From assembly GCA_945862235.1 (NCBI GenBank), contig CAMAYU010000054.1, positions 1 through 32,850 of the forward strand: 32,850 bases of DNA. The letters are read 5' to 3'. Positions 24,362 to 32,720 of the stretch are shown here, piece by piece (the first letter of the stretch is position 1; each line of letters opens with the position of its first letter). Source of the DNA: Schlesneria paludicola DSM 18645. GTDB taxonomy: Bacteria; Planctomycetota; Planctomycetia; Planctomycetales; Planctomycetaceae. The position numbers and the translations under genes were made by a program. A model generated the notes under the pieces. That model saw only the letters and a program-made list of their open reading frames with translations. It was not told the origin of the DNA and did no database searches.

Positions 24362-24655
24362 ATGCCAACCTACGACTACAAATGCGATGCCTGCGACCAT
24401 GCTTGGGAAGAGTTCCATTCGATGACGGCGGAGCCGACGAAGAAGTGTCCGACGTGCGGCAAGAAGAAGGCGCGGCGGCTGATCGGAGCGGGCGGCGGGA
24501 TCATCTTCAAAGGGACCGGCTTCTATCAGACCGACTACCGCAGCGACTCGTACAAGAAGTCGTCGGATGCGGACAAAGCTCCTGCGCCGAGTACCGAAGC
24601 CAAGAAGTCGGACTCGGGGGGCAAGAGCGAATCCTCGAGCAAGTCGAAGGATTGA
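24362..24655 (+). CDS. FmdB-type zinc-ribbon protein
   Basis: The 97-residue protein carries the FmdB regulatory-protein zinc ribbon at its N-terminus: MPTYDYKCDACDHAWEEFHS with Cys8 and Cys11, then CPTCG with the second pair. After the family segment GIIFKGTGFYQTDYRSD it continues with a Lys/Ser-rich low-complexity tail of about 35 residues. The name comes from a proposed formamidase regulator; the true role of this widespread family is unclear. ATG at 24362 has CGGAG about 9 nt upstream. yacG follows after a single base, so the two are cotranscribed. Confidence 0.88.
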   Translation: MPTYDYKCDACDHAWEEFHSMTAEPTKKCPTCGKKKARRLIGAGGGIIFKGTGFYQTDYRSDSYKKSSDADKAPAPSTEAKKSDSGGKSESSSKSKD

Positions 24656-24656
24656 A

Positions 24657-24875
24657 ATGGTCCGCCTGAATACGTGTCCGATCTGCGGGAAGACCGTTCC
24701 GCCGGCGACCGATCCGTCCGGTGGGATGGCTCCGTTTTGCAGCCAACGCTGTCGCGAGATCGATTTCTTCCGTTGGTCCGACGGGCGCTATGCCATCGTC
24801 GAGTCGCTCAGCGCTGACGATGTGGAGATCAAGCAGATTGAGGCTTCCGCTTCGGAGGCACAGTCGGAAGAATGA
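24657..24875 (+). CDS. yacG: DNA gyrase inhibitor YacG
   Basis: YacG is a small zinc protein that binds DNA gyrase subunit B and blocks DNA binding in characterised members. The 72-residue product has the four-cysteine site CPICGKTV ... FCSQRCREID, which matches the YacG family, and a short acidic tail. The ATG at 24657 is one base after the FmdB-type gene's stop codon; the frame is open further upstream, but that part overlaps the preceding gene and is not family-like. Confidence 0.88.
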   Translation: MVRLNTCPICGKTVPPATDPSGGMAPFCSQRCREIDFFRWSDGRYAIVESLSADDVEIKQIEASASEAQSEE

Positions 24876-24989
24876 GCCGCGCGGCGTCCATCCTACGGGG
24901 CACTTATGTTCCGGGTGTTGCCTCATTGAGTTGTCCGTTCGCGTCCCTTGAATCTCGTCTGCTGAATCCGTCGTTGGCCAACCTCTCAC

Positions 24990-26033
24990 GTGACCAAATT
25001 CAACGAGCCGCTGCTATTCGACACGTACTTGCGGCCACAAATTTGGGGCGGTGAAGGGTTGGCCCGCCTGTTGGGTAAGCGGTCACAGAATCCGTCTATT
25101 CCAGGTGAAGCTGATCGCCTCACAGAACCGCTGCTGTTCGGTGAGGCGTGGGAACTGAGTACGCTTCCCGAACACGTCAGCCGTGTGGTTTCGGGTCCCT
25201 CGCACGAGAAGTCGCTGGCCGAAATCTGGCGGCAATCGAGCGGTGCGATGCCGAAGAGCGATGGGGCGTGCGGAGAGTTCCCTTGGCTCGTCAAATGGCT
25301 CGACTGTCATGGCGGCCTCTCGTTGCAGGTTCATCCCGACGACGAAGCGGCTCGCACAGTACTCGGGCAGTCGCGAGGGAAATCAGAAGCGTGGATCGTG
25401 GTCGGCGTCGAACCGCATGCGCGCATCAGCACGGGGCTGCTCGACGGAGTGACTCGCGAAGACTTCGAGTCGCACTTGGCGACAGGGACGGTGGAGAAAT
25501 GTCTCCACTCATTTGAACCGCGCGTGGGCGACTGTCTGTCGCTTCCCGCAGGAACCGTGCATACCGCCCGCGGGGTAATGCTGGCCGAGATTCAACAGCC
25601 GAGCGACGCCACGTTCCGGCTGTTCGATTGGAACCGCCGCGATCCTTCAGGTCGATCGCGTCCGCTGCATCGTGAGTGGGGACTGAACGCCATCGACTGG
25701 CAGCAGGGACCAGTCGCTCCGATTGTCTCAACGCCGTTGGCTCTCGTCGGCGAGGGAATCTCGAGCGAAGCATTGCTGGAGACGGACTGGGTGCGATTGG
25801 AACGCTTCACGGTGACGCGACCGTGGACTACGACGCGAACAGGTGTGCTGACCGTCTGGATGATCCTCGCGGGGAACGCGGTGTTGCTGGATGTGTCGAA
25901 CGGCACTCGGTACGAGTTGTCTTGCGGAGCGACCGTCTTGATCCCGGGCGAGGTCGGATCGATCGAGTGGTCTCCGTCGTCGGCGGACCAGAGTTGCACG
26001 CTGCTCTCGATCGGTCAGGCTCGCCTGCGATGA
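24990..26033 (+). CDS. manA: type I mannose-6-phosphate isomerase
   Basis: ManA interconverts mannose-6-phosphate and fructose-6-phosphate with a bound zinc ion. The 347-residue cupin protein shows the zinc ligands of the family: Gln113 and His115 in SLQVHPDD, Glu133 in KSEAWIV and His191 in GTVHTA. Other landmarks are LRPQIWGG at 14-21, GEAWELS at 51-57 and LFDWNR in the middle; the length fits the short bacterial form. The start is GTG at 24990, with no obvious Shine-Dalgarno sequence, chosen because the FNEPLLFDTYLRPQIWGGEG start aligns with the family. Its end overlaps the convergent DUF2064 gene by 19 bases. Confidence 0.9.
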   Translation: MTKFNEPLLFDTYLRPQIWGGEGLARLLGKRSQNPSIPGEADRLTEPLLFGEAWELSTLPEHVSRVVSGPSHEKSLAEIWRQSSGAMPKSDGACGEFPWLVKWLDCHGGLSLQVHPDDEAARTVLGQSRGKSEAWIVVGVEPHARISTGLLDGVTREDFESHLATGTVEKCLHSFEPRVGDCLSLPAGTVHTARGVMLAEIQQPSDATFRLFDWNRRDPSGRSRPLHREWGLNAIDWQQGPVAPIVSTPLALVGEGISSEALLETDWVRLERFTVTRPWTTTRTGVLTVWMILAGNAVLLDVSNGTRYELSCGATVLIPGEVGSIEWSPSSADQSCTLLSIGQARLR

Positions 26034-26794
26034 TTGCTGTACACGGGAGGATCGAGCAGCCGCAGTTGTTCCAGCGCGGCGGCGGTCACCGGGCACGGAT
26101 GAGTTTGTCCGGCGTGAGTCATCGCGCGAATGTGACCGGCGAGCATTTGCAAATCGGCCAAGTTGTCGATGTCGTACCACGGCGGCAGCAGACCGAGCGT
26201 CAATCCGAGGGCGGAGACTCGTTGGACCGTTTGGCGGAGAACATTGGGTCCGCTCCATGTCATTTGCTCGAACAACAATGGAGCCGGTCGCCGCAGGCCA
26301 ATCAAATAGTAGCCGCCATCCGTGGCCGGGCCGAGAACGCAGTCCACATCGCGTAACATGTCGAAGGCCTGTTGGATGAACTCGATTGGCAGTGTGGGGC
26401 TGTCGGTGCCAATCAGAACCGCGCGACAATCCGGATCGGACGTTGCGGTTAAGACGGCCACCTCGTTCGATTCCAGTTTACTCCCCTGCTCTGTTGGACT
26501 GGCCGGTTCCGACAGCACACGGTGGAAGAACGAGATGATCTTCCTGTCCAGTTCCCCCTCCGGCTGAGGCCACAGTTCGTAGCCAAGCTTTTCAAACTGT
26601 CTGAAGTATTGCGTGGCATCGCGCGGACAGTAACCGAAGACGCGGCAATCACCCGTCGCGCGGAACCGGAAGGCCAAGTCATTGAGAAACGCCGCGTAGA
26701 GCTTCGTGGCGGCGTCGTCACCCAATTCGGCCGCCAGCCGCGTTTTGACGTGTCCGGGCCGAGGATGCTTGCCGAAGAGACCGAGAGTGTTCAT
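26015..26794 (-). CDS. DUF2064/TIGR04282 family glycosyltransferase-like protein
   Basis: The 259-residue protein has the DUF2064 pattern of a GT-A-like nucleotidyl/glycosyltransferase fold: an opening GLFGKHPRPGHVKTRLAAEL with the conserved Lys-Thr-Arg-Leu, VFGYCPRDA, the LIGTDSPTLP segment with the conserved acidic residue, GPATDGGYYLIGLRRP, and WYDIDNLADL near the end. Reaction and substrate are not established for this family. ATG at 26794 has TGAGGA on the minus strand. It is divergent from serC and overlaps the end of manA by 19 bases, an arrangement with no room for a terminator between them. Confidence 0.85.
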   Translation of the reverse strand: MNTLGLFGKHPRPGHVKTRLAAELGDDAATKLYAAFLNDLAFRFRATGDCRVFGYCPRDATQYFRQFEKLGYELWPQPEGELDRKIISFFHRVLSEPASPTEQGSKLESNEVAVLTATSDPDCRAVLIGTDSPTLPIEFIQQAFDMLRDVDCVLGPATDGGYYLIGLRRPAPLLFEQMTWSGPNVLRQTVQRVSALGLTLGLLPPWYDIDNLADLQMLAGHIRAMTHAGQTHPCPVTAAALEQLRLLDPPVYSNHRRRA

Positions 26795-26873
26795 GCGTGA
26801 TCCTCAACGGTGAAGGATTCATAGAAGCCGTTTTGCTTCGCGCAATATCGACCAAACGGGAACGCCCCGCTGA

Positions 26874-26903
26874 TTGACGGACTCATCTCACAGCGGACAT
26901 ACT
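26874..26903 (+). promoter_or_regulatory. possible promoter of serC
   Basis: TTGACG at 26874-26879 (five of six consensus bases) is followed after 18 bases by CATACT at 26898-26903 (four of six). It lies about 90 bases upstream of the serC start in the divergent gap. Only sequence similarity supports it. Confidence 0.4.
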
Positions 26904-26992
26904 ACCGGCGTTGCTTCGGCCGCAGAATCGTGCGGCCGATTTCGTTGTTGTGGAGCGGTGGCTCACTCTTGCCGCCAAAGGAAATGATGCGG

Positions 26993-28099
26993 ATGACTCA
27001 GCGGATTTGGAACTTCTCGGCGGGACCAGCGGTGCTGCCGGAATCGGTGTTGGAAGAGGCGAAGAACAACCTGTTGTCGCTCGGGACTTCGGGGATCGGG
27101 ATTCTCGAACACTCCCATCGCGGCAAGGCGTTTCTTGCCGTGTACGAAGAGACGGAAGCTCTCTGTCGCGAGATCGGTGGCATCCCGTCGAACTACAAGG
27201 TGCTGTTCCTGCAAGGAGGGGCATCGAGCCAGTTCTATCAAATCCCGATGAACTTCCTGACGAAGGACCGGACGGCCGATTACCTCGTCACGGGTGTCTG
27301 GTCCGAGAAGGCTCTCGAAGAGGCTGTCCGGTTCGGTGGAACTCACACCGCCTGTTCGAGCCAGGACAAAAACTTCTCGTACATCCCGCACGAGTGTTCG
27401 TTCAGTGCGAACCCGGTCTACGCGCACTACACCTCGAACAACACGATCTTCGGGACGCAGTGGCAGAGCGTTTCGGCCGCGCCCGGCATGCCGCCGGTCC
27501 CCGCGAACGTCGATCTGATTTGCGATGCCAGCAGCGACATCTTCTCGCGTCCGATTGATGTCTCGAAACACGCGATGATCTACGCCGGTGCCCAGAAGAA
27601 TCTCGGGCCATCGGGTGTGACGCTCGTCATCCTGCGTGATGACCTCGTTGAACGCGGAGCTAAAGACCTGCCGACGATGCTTCAGTACCGGACTCACGCC
27701 AAGAACGAGTCGATGTACAACACGCCACCGACGTTCGCGATCTATCTCGTCGGACTGGTCCTCAAGTGGATCAAAGCCAACGGCGGGTTGGCGGGAGTCG
27801 GCGAGATCAATCGTCGCAAGGCGGGCAAACTCTACGCGTACCTCGACCAGAGCCAGCTCTTCAAACCGACCGCCGCGAGTGACAGCCGGTCGCAAATGAA
27901 CGTGACGTTCGTCACTGGCGATGCCGATCTCGACGCGAAGTTCTGCTCGGCAGCGACGAAGTCCGGGTTCGATGGACTCAAGGGACACCGCAGCGTCGGC
28001 GGGATGCGAGCGAGCATCTACAACGCCTTCCCTGAAGCCGGCGTCGAAGCGCTGATCGGGTTTCTTCAGAAGTTTGAAGCCGAGAACGCGAAGGCGTGA
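26993..28099 (+). CDS. serC: phosphoserine aminotransferase
   Basis: SerC converts 3-phosphohydroxypyruvate and glutamate to phosphoserine in serine synthesis, using PLP. The 368-residue product opens with the family start [20 protein letters not shown], followed by GISILEHSHR-like [36 protein letters not shown] and the PLP-lysine segment [11 protein letters not shown] with Lys202. It ends with the usual [20 protein letters not shown] at 26993 is preferred among several closely spaced ATGs because AAAGGA at 26977-26982 lies 10 nt upstream and the protein start fits. The serA-like dehydrogenase of this window is 24 kb away and need not be its partner. Confidence 0.94.
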   Translation: MTQRIWNFSAGPAVLPESVLEEAKNNLLSLGTSGIGILEHSHRGKAFLAVYEETEALCREIGGIPSNYKVLFLQGGASSQFYQIPMNFLTKDRTADYLVTGVWSEKALEEAVRFGGTHTACSSQDKNFSYIPHECSFSANPVYAHYTSNNTIFGTQWQSVSAAPGMPPVPANVDLICDASSDIFSRPIDVSKHAMIYAGAQKNLGPSGVTLVILRDDLVERGAKDLPTMLQYRTHAKNESMYNTPPTFAIYLVGLVLKWIKANGGLAGVGEINRRKAGKLYAYLDQSQLFKPTAASDSRSQMNVTFVTGDADLDAKFCSAATKSGFDGLKGHRSVGGMRASIYNAFPEAGVEALIGFLQKFEAENAKA

Positions 28100-28126
28100 T
28101 TGAGTTACAGAGTTCGTTTGCAGTTC

Positions 28127-28225
28127 TGGGGTCGGGCGTTCAAATTCCAGAATTGGCCGTGAGAGCAGTTTGAGCATGTGATGCCGTTTGACCGGCCAAT
28201 TCTGAAATTTGAACGCCCGACCCCA
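28127..28225. repeat. 32-bp inverted repeat, 31 of 32 paired
   Basis: Arms 28127-28158 and 28194-28225 are reverse complements with one mismatch; the loop is 35 nt. The outer end tggggtcgggcg resembles the tips of REP sequences associated with RAYT-type transposases, but I see no transposase nearby. It lies 27 bases after serC and 47 bases before the nucleosidase-like gene. Confidence 0.9.
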
Positions 28226-28272
28226 ATGCATCACGCCACGTTCCTGTTCACCCGCCTGAAACGAATGCCCTC

Positions 28273-29040
28273 ATGACACAGACCGATGTCGCGACCGTCG
28301 ATGCTGTGCGAGCCGACATCGGCCTGGTCTGTGCCCTCCCGTTGGAGTTGGCTGCGTTCCTCAGCCGCTGCCAGCATGTGAAGAAGTACACCGGAGGCAG
28401 CTTCACCTTCCGCGGCGGTCTCTACGACGGCATTCGCATCGCGGTCGTGGAGTCCGGGCCGGGCCAGACGCGCGCGACACGGGCGACACAAGCGCTGCTC
28501 GATGCCCATGCGCCAAAGTGGATCATCTCGACGGGATTCGCCGGTGCGCTCAGGCCCGAGTTGAAGACCGGTGATCTCGTCGTCGCCAATCGTGTGGTCA
28601 TGACGAACGGCGACGAGTTGTCGATCGATGTGGGGATGGAACCGGACGCGGCGCGCGGTCTCCACGTCGGACGACTCCTGACGGTCGATCGCATGGTGCG
28701 CACGATCGCTGAGAAGAAGCTGCTCGCCGAACAATCCGGCGCGTTGGCCGTTGAAATGGAAAGCTTCGCCGTGGCGACCGTTTGCCAGCGAGCCAAGACG
28801 CGCTGCATGGCCATTCGCGCGATCAGCGACGACCTCTCGGCTGACCTCCCCCCCGAGGTACTCAGCTTGGTTGGTGAGACCGGCGCGGTCCGCTTCGGCG
28901 CGGTCATCGGCTCGCTCTTCAAACGCCCGTCGAGCATCAAAGACATGTGGCGACTGCGAGAACAAGCCGCCGTCGCCGCCGACCGTCTCGCCGAATTTCT
29001 CGACGGCATCGTCCTGCAACTGCATCAAGCGAAGCCATGA
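28273..29040 (+). CDS. MTA/SAH nucleosidase-like protein (PNP/UDP phosphorylase family)
   Basis: The 255-residue protein belongs to the nucleoside phosphorylase/nucleosidase superfamily. Landmarks: GLVCALPLELAAFL at 17-30, the purine/ribose-site strand WIISTGFAGALRPELKTGDL at 83-102, VEMESFAVATVC with Glu161 and Glu163, and AISDD with Asp186, which corresponds to the catalytic acid of 5'-methylthioadenosine/S-adenosylhomocysteine nucleosidase. It could therefore remove adenine from MTA or SAH, or be a hopanoid-type HpnG-like phosphorylase; I cannot decide. The ATG at 28273 has a weak Shine-Dalgarno sequence. Hairpin elements flank the gene on both sides, suggesting a single-gene unit. Confidence 0.8.
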   Translation: MTQTDVATVDAVRADIGLVCALPLELAAFLSRCQHVKKYTGGSFTFRGGLYDGIRIAVVESGPGQTRATRATQALLDAHAPKWIISTGFAGALRPELKTGDLVVANRVVMTNGDELSIDVGMEPDAARGLHVGRLLTVDRMVRTIAEKKLLAEQSGALAVEMESFAVATVCQRAKTRCMAIRAISDDLSADLPPEVLSLVGETGAVRFGAVIGSLFKRPSSIKDMWRLREQAAVAADRLAEFLDGIVLQLHQAKP

Positions 29041-29045
29041 CAAGC

Positions 29046-29158
29046 GATACCTCACACTGCCTTTGATGAGACATCCGAGCGGGGCGGCGTCAGCTCCCCG
29101 GTTCTTGGGCGTCAGCCCTTCGCTCGGAAATGTCTCACTTTGTGCCGCGTGAGGCATC
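29046..29158. repeat. imperfect inverted repeat after the nucleosidase-like gene
   Basis: Bases 29046-29081 and 29121-29158 pair imperfectly; the best segment is gagacatccgagc against gctcggaaatgtctc, with an outer cctcac/gtgagg segment. The element begins six bases after the stop codon and ends 36 bases before the BtpA-family gene. Confidence 0.65.
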
Positions 29159-29194
29159 TTTCAAGTAACTCCCCATGCTGACCGGAGCCTAAAC

Positions 29195-30004
29195 ATGTCC
29201 TTGTTACCGCAATGGTCTTCAGTCCGAGTTCCCGTCATCGGCATGTTGCATCTGCCGCCGTTGCCGGGGTCGGCGCGTTGGGCCGGTGATCTGAATGCCG
29301 TTCGTGATTTCGTGCTGCGCGATGCTGAGGCACTCTGCGCCGGCGGCGTCGATGGTTTGATGATCGAGAACTTCGGCGACACGCCCTTCTATCCCGGTCG
29401 AATCCCCGCGATCACGGTCGCGGGGATGACGGCTCTGGCGTGCGAAGTCCGTCGCGCGACGAACGTGCCGCTCGGGATCAACGCTCTGCGGAACGATGGT
29501 CTCAGTGCGTTGGCGGTCGCCGTGGCGAGTGGTGCGTCGTTCATTCGCGTCAACGTGTTGTGCGGTGCCCGCGTGACGGACCAAGGCCTGCTGCAAGGGA
29601 TTGCCCACGACCTGCTGCGTGAACGAGCCAACTTGAAGGCCGAGTCGATTCGCATCCTCGCCGATGTGGACGTGAAGCACTCCGCCCCACTTGCCGTGCG
29701 ACCGCTTGAAGTCGAAATTTCCGACGTGATTCAACGCGGTCATGCCGACGCGATCATTGTTTCGGGCGCGGCAACCGGCAGCGCGACGGACACGCGCACG
29801 CTCGACACCGCCGCGCGAGCGGCCGCTCAAACTCCCGTCTTCGTCGGCAGCGGCATCTCTGTCGAGTCGATCGCGGAACTGATTGCCCATGGCGCCAGTG
29901 GCTTGATCGTCGGCACGTCTCTCAAACACGACGGCCGCATCTCGAACCCGGTCGATCCCGCGCGAGTCCGCGCGCTGGTCGATGCCGTCCGCCAAATCGG
30001 CTAA
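29195..30004 (+). CDS. BtpA/SgcQ family TIM-barrel protein
   Basis: The 269-residue cytoplasmic protein belongs to the BtpA family, a TIM-barrel group named after a factor needed for stable photosystem I in cyanobacteria; in other bacteria its role is unknown and may be metabolic. Family landmarks are VIGMLHLPPLPGS at 14-26, DVDGLMIENFGDTPF-like GVDGLMIENFGDTPFY, NVPLGINALRNDG, FIRVNVLCGARVTDQG, ADVDVKHS and the C-terminal phosphate-site-like VGSGISVESIAEL and GLIVGTSLKHDG. ATG at 29195 has GGAG at 29184-29187. No photosynthesis genes are nearby. Confidence 0.9.
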   Translation: MSLLPQWSSVRVPVIGMLHLPPLPGSARWAGDLNAVRDFVLRDAEALCAGGVDGLMIENFGDTPFYPGRIPAITVAGMTALACEVRRATNVPLGINALRNDGLSALAVAVASGASFIRVNVLCGARVTDQGLLQGIAHDLLRERANLKAESIRILADVDVKHSAPLAVRPLEVEISDVIQRGHADAIIVSGAATGSATDTRTLDTAARAAAQTPVFVGSGISVESIAELIAHGASGLIVGTSLKHDGRISNPVDPARVRALVDAVRQIG

Positions 30005-30022
30005 CAGCCCGTAGGGAAACGT

Positions 30023-30044
30023 AGGGTCAGCGTCTCGCTTGCCC
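30023..30044. repeat. single arm of the hairpin element at 38-100
   Basis: These 22 bases differ from the inverted reading of 79-100 at one position (agggtcagcg instead of agggtaagcg). The second arm is missing here, so this is a half element or a decayed copy, 18 bases after the BtpA gene's stop codon. Confidence 0.7.
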
Positions 30045-30104
30045 GTGTACGGCTCTTCCCGGTTTTCAAGTAGTTATTCCGTTCCCGGCGGAGACACTCG
30101 ATAG

Positions 30105-30278
30105 CCTCTGAACGGCGGTCGGTTGAAGATTGAGTTCGCCAAGCCGGGGCTGTCGCGACCGAAGGGGTTCTCGGCGGATCACGAGACGCTGCTCGAGGGA
30201 CACGTGCTGTTGGAGTTCGAGCGGGACCCCAGCCACACAAGTTTGAGTTCGGGAAGTGATTGCGGCCCCGCTCCTTAG
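30105..30278 (+). pseudogene. possible remnant of a coding sequence
   Basis: A 57-codon open frame without an ATG reads LNGGRLKIEFAKPGLSRPKG and continues FSADHETLLEGHVLLEFERD. Its codons end mostly in G or C, as in the real genes around it, while the surrounding gap does not read as protein. I do not recognise a family. It may be a fragment of a lost gene or chance; it lies in the 850-base gap between the BtpA-family and porin genes. Confidence 0.2.
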
Positions 30279-30336
30279 GTCTCAGAATGTAGGTCTTGAA
30301 ATGTTGTTGAGCTGCGAGCAATTGGTTCGCCTGAAA

Positions 30337-30446
30337 GTAGCCGTCATCGCTCCGCGTGAAGGCAGCCGAGCGCGAGTCAACGGCGACTGGAACGACAGGC
30401 ACCGAACTCGCGCTCGGCTGCCTTCACGCGGAGCGATGGAGGCTAC
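30337..30446. repeat. 41-bp inverted repeat, 39 of 41 paired
   Basis: Arms 30337-30377 and 30406-30446 are reverse complements with two adjacent mismatches; the loop is 28 nt. This is the longest hairpin in the window. A second large hairpin follows after 22 bases. Confidence 0.9.
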
Positions 30447-30468
30447 TTTGGCTGAGGCAAAGCCGCTT

Positions 30469-30560
30469 CGTTGAACCGCGTGGGCAACGCCCCGTGCGGC
30501 GAGTGACGTTTGAGCCTGTTTCGCCATCGACGCGCGGGGCATTGCCCACGCGGTTCAACG
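30469..30560. repeat. 30-bp inverted repeat, 28 of 30 paired
   Basis: Arms 30469-30498 and 30531-30560 are reverse complements apart from two C/T transitions, which still allow G:U pairing in RNA on one strand; the loop is 32 nt. It lies in tandem with the 41-bp repeat upstream of the porin gene. Confidence 0.9.
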
Positions 30561-30670
30561 ACTCAGTTCAGGTCGCGCGGAATCTAACAACTCGCTTCGT
30601 TACTCCCTTGTACGCCTTTCAGCAAACCTTGCCGGTCGGGTTGTGCTGTGCGGAGCGGTTCTGCCAACGC

Positions 30671-30706
30671 AGATGAAGAACCATCATTGTGATTGGTTCT
30701 TCATCT
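30671..30706. terminator. perfect 13-bp hairpin upstream of the porin gene
   Basis: Arms 30671-30683 and 30694-30706 pair perfectly around a 10-nt loop. It is AT-richer than the other hairpins. No gene ends close upstream and no T run follows, so it may be a leader or operator structure for the porin gene 150 bases downstream as well as a terminator. Confidence 0.45.
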
Positions 30707-30857
30707 GACTTAAGAATCAACGCGAAGTCTGCTGAGGCCGATTCAAATGCGGTGAGAAGCCGAACTCGCGAGATGGTGGTCTCTGTGATTTTCGTACTTC
30801 TTCGCTAAGTCGATCAGGGTGATCGGCACTCAACAAAACATCGCAAGGAGGCGGATC

Positions 30858-32507
30858 GTGGTGCGGCATCGTGGAACCGTTGCGCGCTGGTACGGGCTGA
30901 TGCTCGCGGCGCTGATGTCAGCTTCTGTCATGACGGAGACTCAGGGGGTGGAGCCTCCTATTCCGGAGACGGACACCGTGACGGAGGTCTTGCCGCCTCC
31001 TGTCGCCTCGCGGCCCGTGGCGAAGCGGGACCGAGGCTCGCTCACGCAGGAGGAGCTGATCGACCGGCTGTTTGCGGCGGAAGATCGCGTCCAATGGCTC
31101 GAAGAAGTCGAGGCGGCTCGGAAGTCGCGCGATTCCGATGTGTTTAGAAACATCTCGCATCTGAACATGGCCGCCGCTGAGGAAGTTAAGAAAGAAGAGA
31201 AGCCCGACCCGAAAGCCTTCAAGGCCACTTGGAAGCACGGGCTGAACTTCGAGTCGAACGACAAGAACTTTGCCGTGCATCTCGGTGGGCGGACGCAGAT
31301 CGATACCGTCTTCCTCGAATCAAACCCGGCGGCATTTGGGGTTGGTAACAATGGCGGCGATAACGATTCCGCCAACTTCCGCCGTGCCCGGTTGCGAGCC
31401 GACGGGACGATCTACAAGACGATCGACTATGTGGTGGAATACGACTTCGTGAATGCCTCCAACGACAACGCGGGGTTGGTTGGCGTGCTACCGGGACAAC
31501 CGAACAGCGCGGCGAATGTCATCCACGTCCCCGCTCCGACCGACGGCTACTTCACCTTCAAAGAGACGCCGATCGTCGGCAATGTGCGGGTCGGTCTTCA
31601 GAAGGAGCCGATCGGATTGGAGCATCTCACGAGCAGCCGGTATCTCGACTTCATGGAACGGTCATTCAATCAGGATGCGTACACCGGCCCGTCGAACAAC
31701 GGGTTCTCATTGGGAGCGTCGGCCTTTAACAATTTTTCCGAAGATGATCGCGGACTGTGGACTGTGGGCGTGTTCAAGAACTCCACGAACGCTTTCGCTT
31801 ATGCCGTCGATGACGGAGCCTATGCCGTCGATGGGCGATTGGTCTATTTGTTGTGGGACGAGTGCGACGGTGAGCAACTGATGCACATCGGTGGCTCGTA
31901 CAGCCACCGTGATCCAATCCTCAACCAACTCCGCATCCGCAGCCGTGGCTCGCTCAGAAATGGTCCCGGCCCACTGAATCCCGTCTTCGCTGACAGCGGC
32001 ACCTTCACGACCGACGCCCAAGACTTGGCCGGTGCCGAGTTCTCAATGGTCCTCGGTTCGTTCCAGTTGCAGTCGGAGTACATCCTGTCGAACGCGATCG
32101 ACGCGACGAACGGAGGGGGCAATCACGGGACGTACTCGACCAACGGTTACTACGTGATGGCGTCGTACTTTCTGACCGGTGAACATCGTGCCTACGACAA
32201 GAAGGCAGGCTCGTTCGGTCGTGTGATCCCGTTCAAGAATTCACGCTGGTGCCCGCAGGACTGCTCTGAAGGTGGCTGGGGGGCGTGGCAGGTGTTGGCT
32301 CGTTACTCTAATCTCGATCTCACGGACGCGGGGATCAACGGCGGTCAGGTGCAAGACTACACGGCAGGCGTGAACTGGTTCCTCAATCCGAACATGAAGA
32401 TTCAGGCGAACTATGTCGCGACGGACCGAGACTCGCTCGGCAGCCCAACCTCTCCCGGCGCGGGGATCATTCACGGCTTCGGGATGAGAATCGCCCACGA
32501 CTTCTGA
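30858..32507 (+). CDS. outer-membrane porin, OprO/OprP (phosphate-selective porin) family
   Basis: The 549-residue protein has a signal peptide (about 1-30: basic start, then YGLMLAALMSASVM and a short polar region), a coiled-coil stretch (about 60-85, EELIDRLFAAEDRVQWLEEV) as often seen in planctomycete porins, and a beta-barrel of the OprO/P type: HLGGRTQIDTVF, the family segment FRRARLRADGTIYKTIDYVV, the VGLQKEPIGLEHLTSSRYLD block, and a C-terminal aromatic residue (IAHDF). The barrel would pass small anions or other solutes through the outer membrane. The GTG at 30858 is chosen because AAGGAGG at 30845-30851 lies 6 nt upstream; the frame is open to a GTG at 30819 that would place this site inside the gene. 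A rho-independent terminator follows. Confidence 0.88.
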   Translation: MVRHRGTVARWYGLMLAALMSASVMTETQGVEPPIPETDTVTEVLPPPVASRPVAKRDRGSLTQEELIDRLFAAEDRVQWLEEVEAARKSRDSDVFRNISHLNMAAAEEVKKEEKPDPKAFKATWKHGLNFESNDKNFAVHLGGRTQIDTVFLESNPAAFGVGNNGGDNDSANFRRARLRADGTIYKTIDYVVEYDFVNASNDNAGLVGVLPGQPNSAANVIHVPAPTDGYFTFKETPIVGNVRVGLQKEPIGLEHLTSSRYLDFMERSFNQDAYTGPSNNGFSLGASAFNNFSEDDRGLWTVGVFKNSTNAFAYAVDDGAYAVDGRLVYLLWDECDGEQLMHIGGSYSHRDPILNQLRIRSRGSLRNGPGPLNPVFADSGTFTTDAQDLAGAEFSMVLGSFQLQSEYILSNAIDATNGGGNHGTYSTNGYYVMASYFLTGEHRAYDKKAGSFGRVIPFKNSRWCPQDCSEGGWGAWQVLARYSNLDLTDAGINGGQVQDYTAGVNWFLNPNMKIQANYVATDRDSLGSPTSPGAGIIHGFGMRIAHDF

Positions 32508-32551
32508 GCGATGCGGCAAGGCCTCCTGTAATCGTGTCATTGGTCGATGAG

Positions 32552-32594
32552 AAAAGAGCAGAGTGAACTCAACGAGAGTCGCTCTGCTCTTTTT
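32552..32594 (+). terminator. rho-independent terminator of the porin gene
   Basis: Stem 32552-32563 (aaaagagcagag) pairs perfectly with 32582-32593 (ctctgctctttt), ending in a run of five T residues at 32590-32594. It starts 44 bases after the porin stop codon. Confidence 0.85.
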
Positions 32595-32720
32595 CATTCA
32601 GGTCATGGTTGGCACGGAAATTCTCAGTTCAGCGACTATAGTTTCGACTGACCCGTGCGGCTGTGTGTTGCGCGAGGAACGTGTTGCCGTCGGAGTTGTC
32701 TGTCCCGAGGTTCTGCCATC

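Noticed and set aside
26963-28234. 423-codon minus-strand frame opposite serC
   Set aside because: It covers serC and the following inverted repeat; composition is not protein-like and no motif is seen.
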